DNA of 8,501 nt. Source: Parvibaculum sp964560165. Its GTDB lineage: Bacteria; Pseudomonadota; Alphaproteobacteria; Parvibaculales; Parvibaculaceae. Made by a program: the position numbers and the translations under genes. Within the stretch, counting starts at the first letter, position 1; each line of letters opens with the position of its first letter. Under the pieces are notes generated by a model that saw only the letters and a program-made list of their open reading frames with translations, had not been told where the DNA came from and did no database searches. The stretch is taken from positions 1 to 8,501 of the forward strand of contig CAZLLB010000145.1 in NCBI GenBank assembly GCA_964560165.1. The letters run 5' to 3'. Shown in pieces: positions 6,553 to 8,501 of this stretch.

Positions 6553-7283
6553 CTTCGCGGCAAACGCTGGCGCGAAGCTGCGGCTCCGGACAGAACCGTC
6601 CGGGGCCGCTTTCGTTTGGCCGACGCAGATACGGGCGCGAGGACAGCCGCCGTCTGCGCCGAGACTCCACATTCAAGCAGCGCCTGTGCCGTATCGGCGA
6701 GATTGGCCATGGTGTAGTCCCGCGTCCAGAAGGGGTGTCGCCCCTCCGTCTCGCTATCCCTCGTCTCCCGCGCGGCAAGCATGACACTCAGATAGACCGT
6801 CACGAAAAACATCCGCTGCTTGAGAAGCGGAAGCGGCACATGAGCAAGCAGGCGTTTGATATGGGCGACACAGCGATCATAGCCGCTGTTCCATTGCTTG
6901 CTGGCTGTGCTGGCAAGGAGCTCACGATGATTGAGTTGCAGCATGATGAGGAAACGAAAATACGTCTCCTCTTCTTCCTGCACCCCCTCCCCAACGGCGG
7001 GCATAACGAGAATATCGATAATGTCTCGCAGGCTTTGCGGCCCACCTTGCCGGTCCAACTCATCGAGCAGAATATTGCGCTGATCATTGATGAGCTGCGC
7101 CCCATCGACGATCAACTCGCGAACCAGTGCCTCTTTTGTGCGGAAATAATAATGCAGCGAGCCGACATTGCGTTGCCCCGCAGCCGCAACGATCTCACGA
7201 ATGGAAACACCGTCAATGCCACGCTCTGCAAAAAGTCGCCTCGCGGCCAACTTGATACGATCTTTGGTTTCGTCGCCTCTCAT
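6540..7283 (-). CDS. TetR/AcrR-family transcriptional regulator
   Basis: This 247-residue regulator has a clear TetR DNA-binding domain: TKDRIKLAARRLFAERGIDG (6-25), VSIREIVAAAG (26-36) and the recognition helix region QRNVGSLHYYFRTKEALVRE (37-56). The remainder (about 60-215) is a helical ligand-binding and dimerisation region whose ligand cannot be told from sequence. After about residue 220 comes a basic, low-complexity tail (KRKRPR, then SRQRLPRSQKA), encoded by the DNA that forms the opposing gene's terminator. The start ATG at 7283 gives the usual family N-terminus, though the upstream GGGGGG lies 12 nt away, farther than ideal. It is convergent with the DUF1302 gene, overlapping by 13 bp, and is the nearest candidate regulator of it. 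A TTAATATAT stretch (7320s) is AT-rich enough for a -10 element, but no matching -35 is clear. Confidence 0.92.
   Translation of the reverse strand: MRGDETKDRIKLAARRLFAERGIDGVSIREIVAAAGQRNVGSLHYYFRTKEALVRELIVDGAQLINDQRNILLDELDRQGGPQSLRDIIDILVMPAVGEGVQEEEETYFRFLIMLQLNHRELLASTASKQWNSGYDRCVAHIKRLLAHVPLPLLKQRMFFVTVYLSVMLAARETRDSETEGRHPFWTRDYTMANLADTAQALLECGVSAQTAAVLAPVSASAKRKRPRTVLSGAAASRQRLPRSQKA
6553..6577 (+). repeat. Perfect 7-bp inverted repeat directly after the DUF1302 stop
   Basis: CTTCGCG (6553-6559) and CGCGAAG (6571-6577) form a stem with an 11-nt loop, beginning at the base after the DUF1302 stop codon and just ahead of the larger terminator hairpin. It may protect the mRNA 3' end or help termination. 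The same bases encode the last residues of the opposing TetR protein. Confidence 0.45.
6580..6617 (+). terminator. Rho-independent terminator of the DUF1302 gene, inside the TetR coding sequence
   Basis: GCGGCTCCGGAC (6580-6591) pairs with GTCCGGGGCCGC (6598-6609): 12 contiguous pairs, one of them G-U, closed by the 6-nt loop AGAACC and followed by TTTCGTTT (6610-6617). It starts 27 nt after the DUF1302 stop. On the minus strand no T-run follows the hairpin, so it should act in the plus direction only and leave TetR transcription to proceed. Confidence 0.75.
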
Positions 7284-7868
7284 GGTGACGGCAAGCCCCC
7301 CGGTGAGCCATCGAATGCAGATATATTAACACATCTCGGGGTTTTCGCCACCGGTTAGACAAAAGCTCGCTCTCGGAGGATTGAGGCTCCCCGCCCGTGG
7401 AGAGCCAGCGACAAGCCTTCCCGGCCGACCGGCGACGCTTGCTTGAGTACCTCATCGACGATAGGCCGCGCGGGTCTTCGGGCCTTTCTTCATCGGTCTA
7501 AAATTCCCGCACCAACATTTCTGGGGACGCGCTGATTCTGTATCACGCCGCTCTTCAAACCTGGACGCTTTTGAAGACTACAGATTCGTTTGGCTGGCCC
7601 ACAGCGCGCCCGGAAGCTGGCCCTGACACGTCCGATACGACCCATTTGCCAGCGCATATTCAATGCGATCCATCACTCGGCCGTCTTATTCTCCAGAGGT
7701 AACCGCCAAAGCGATGAGCAACGAAAAAAAGGCTCAATATCTTCGTCGGAAATGCGTGGCGGATGTGCACGTACACTGGCGCCCAGACAATCCCTGACTT
7801 AACATTCCGCCGGGTTCACTCAGCGGGTCGGTCAATCTGCCCTCATCAAAATGGAAACAATCCCGGGG
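7284..7868. other. 585-bp stretch without a recognisable gene; several inverted repeats
   Basis: I find no credible protein, tRNA or insertion-sequence end here. It must contain the TetR promoter (left side) and probably that of mrpA (right side), but no strong sigma-70 pair stands out. Inverted repeats visible by eye are: GGCTCCCC (7385-7392) with GGAGAGCC (7399-7406), one mismatch, 6-nt loop; AGGCC (7463-7467) with GGCCT (7481-7485) followed by TTTCTT; TCTTCAAA (7552-7559) with TTTGAAGA (7570-7577), perfect 8 bp with a 10-nt loop; and CGCAT (7653-7657) with ATGCG (7663-7667). The stretch could include decayed coding DNA or a small RNA; neither is shown. Confidence 0.5.
7552..7577. repeat. 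Perfect 8-bp inverted repeat in the TetR-mrpA intergenic region
   Basis: TCTTCAAA and TTTGAAGA are exact reverse complements separated by 10 nt. There is no T-run after either arm, so it is not a standard terminator. An operator or a small RNA hairpin are possible readings; I cannot choose between them. Confidence 0.35.
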
Positions 7869-8501
7869 ATGTCGCATCAAGCTGCCCTCATCGCCCTGCT
7901 CTTGCTTCCTTTCGTCGGCAGTCTTGCCGCCGCGCTGGTTCCAACCAACGCCCGCAACGTCGAGGCAGGGCTATGCGCGTTGATCGCGCTCACGGGTTTT
8001 GCACTCGTCGTCCTGCTTTACCCGGCGGTGGACAATGGCGAAATCATTCGCCATGAGATGAGCTGGATGCCGCAATTCGGGCTGAACTTCGTCCTCCGCA
8101 TGGACGGCTTTGCCTGGCTCATGTCATTGCTGATCACCGGTATCGGGCTGCTGGTCGTGCTTTATGCGCGCTACTACATGTCCCCTTCCGATCCAGCGGC
8201 GCGTTTTTACTCGTTCCTGCTGGCCTTCATGGGCGCGATGTTGGGCATCGTGCTGGCGGGCAATCTGATCCAGCTCGTGTTTTTTTGGGAATTGACCACC
8301 CTCGTCTCCTTTCTCCTGATCGGCTATTGGCACCACAATGCCAGCGCTCGCGACGGCGCGCGGATGGCGCTGGTCATCACGGGCACGGGCGGCCTGTGCA
8401 TGTTTGCCGGCGTTCTGATCATCGGCCACATTGCGGGCAGCTACGACCTGGATCAGGTGCTGGCCTCCGGCGATTTGATCAGAACGCATTCTCTCTACCG
8501 A
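7869..8501 (+). CDS. mrpA: Multisubunit cation/proton antiporter subunit A (MrpA/PhaA), 3' end cut by window edge
   Basis: The 211 codons present encode the N-terminal part of the large MrpA subunit, homologous to complex I subunit NuoL. With the other Mrp subunits it forms an inner-membrane Na+ or K+/H+ antiporter used in pH and salt homeostasis. Hydrophobic segments lie at about 4-24, 34-52, 78-100, 111-131, 132-152 and 167-187. The diagnostic stretch is QLVFFWELTTLVSFLLIGYW (135-154), whose Glu141 aligns with the conserved functional glutamate of MrpA (E140 in Bacillus subtilis, as I recall), followed by ARDGARMALVITGTGGLCMF (160-179). The full protein is usually about 780-970 residues, so most lies off the right edge. 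An in-frame ATG at 7851 would add METIPG; neither start has a strong Shine-Dalgarno. In rhizobia this gene is called phaA or phaAB when fused to subunit B; fusion cannot be judged here. Confidence 0.92.
   Translation, partial: MSHQAALIALLLLPFVGSLAAALVPTNARNVEAGLCALIALTGFALVVLLYPAVDNGEIIRHEMSWMPQFGLNFVLRMDGFAWLMSLLITGIGLLVVLYARYYMSPSDPAARFYSFLLAFMGAMLGIVLAGNLIQLVFFWELTTLVSFLLIGYWHHNASARDGARMALVITGTGGLCMFAGVLIIGHIAGSYDLDQVLASGDLIRTHSLYR

Noticed and set aside
6735..7358. Long open frame on the plus strand (207 codons) antisense to the TetR gene
   Set aside because: It mirrors the TetR coding region, shows no domain, and the minus-strand TetR helix-turn-helix is unmistakable.
7463..7490. AGGCC/GGCCT stem followed by TTTCTT as a terminator
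   Set aside because: Only five pairs with a 13-nt loop, and no plus-strand gene lies upstream that would need it.
7590..7802. 70-codon plus-strand frame in the gene-free stretch upstream of mrpA
   Set aside because: No ribosome-binding site, no recognisable motif and unconvincing composition; short open frames are expected by chance in GC-rich DNA.
1..8501. CRISPR array, insertion sequence, tRNA/rRNA, toxin-antitoxin or phage-defence genes
   Set aside because: I looked for repeat-spacer periodicity, transposase motifs, long terminal inverted repeats, tRNA-like cloverleafs and defence domains, and found none.

Overview
The window is GC-rich and densely coded and reads as chromosomal DNA of an alphaproteobacterium, probably in or near the Rhizobiales. 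The basis is the alphaproteobacterial form of EttA (N-terminus MASYQYVYVMDRLS), an Mrp/Pha-type antiporter subunit, and the overall codon style. The genus cannot be fixed from the sequence. A DUF1302 outer-membrane protein is a family often found in bacteria that degrade hydrophobic compounds, but no catabolic enzyme is present here.

Layout. (1) Positions 1-1062, minus: 5' two thirds of ettA, an ABC-F translation factor, cut by the left edge. (2) 1217-2251, plus: an AI-2E/PerM-family membrane permease, divergent from ettA across about 150 bp. (3) 2212-3639, minus: a 14-segment DHA2-like MFS exporter whose 3' end overlaps the permease tail to tail by 40 bp. (4) About 3731-4360, plus: a winged-helix regulator with a C-terminal cysteine ladder resembling SufR, divergent from the exporter. 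The spacer between them carries two copies of a 9-mer and a small palindrome. (5) 4361-4746: a 386-bp non-coding stretch with a candidate promoter, two copies of the palindrome TCAATTGA and a leader rich in predicted hairpins. (6) 4747-6552, plus: a DUF1302 outer-membrane protein with signal peptide. (7) 6540-7283, minus: a TetR-family regulator, convergent with and overlapping gene 6 by 13 bp. The strong terminator hairpin of gene 6 lies inside the 3' end of the TetR gene. (8) 7284-7868: 585 bp with no recognisable gene. (9) 7869-8501, plus: 5' end of mrpA, the large subunit of a multisubunit cation/proton antiporter, cut by the right edge.

How the genes may work together. Two regulator-target pairs are plausible. 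The SufR-like protein probably represses the divergent MFS exporter and itself, which would make export respond to iron-sulfur or redox state. The TetR protein is the nearest candidate regulator of the DUF1302 gene, whose promoter region carries paired palindromes. ettA, the permease and mrpA look like ordinary, independently expressed housekeeping or ion-homeostasis genes. I see no defence system, CRISPR array, mobile element, tRNA or rRNA. The most interesting parts are regulatory: the cysteine ladder, the structured DUF1302 leader, and the terminator embedded in an opposing gene.
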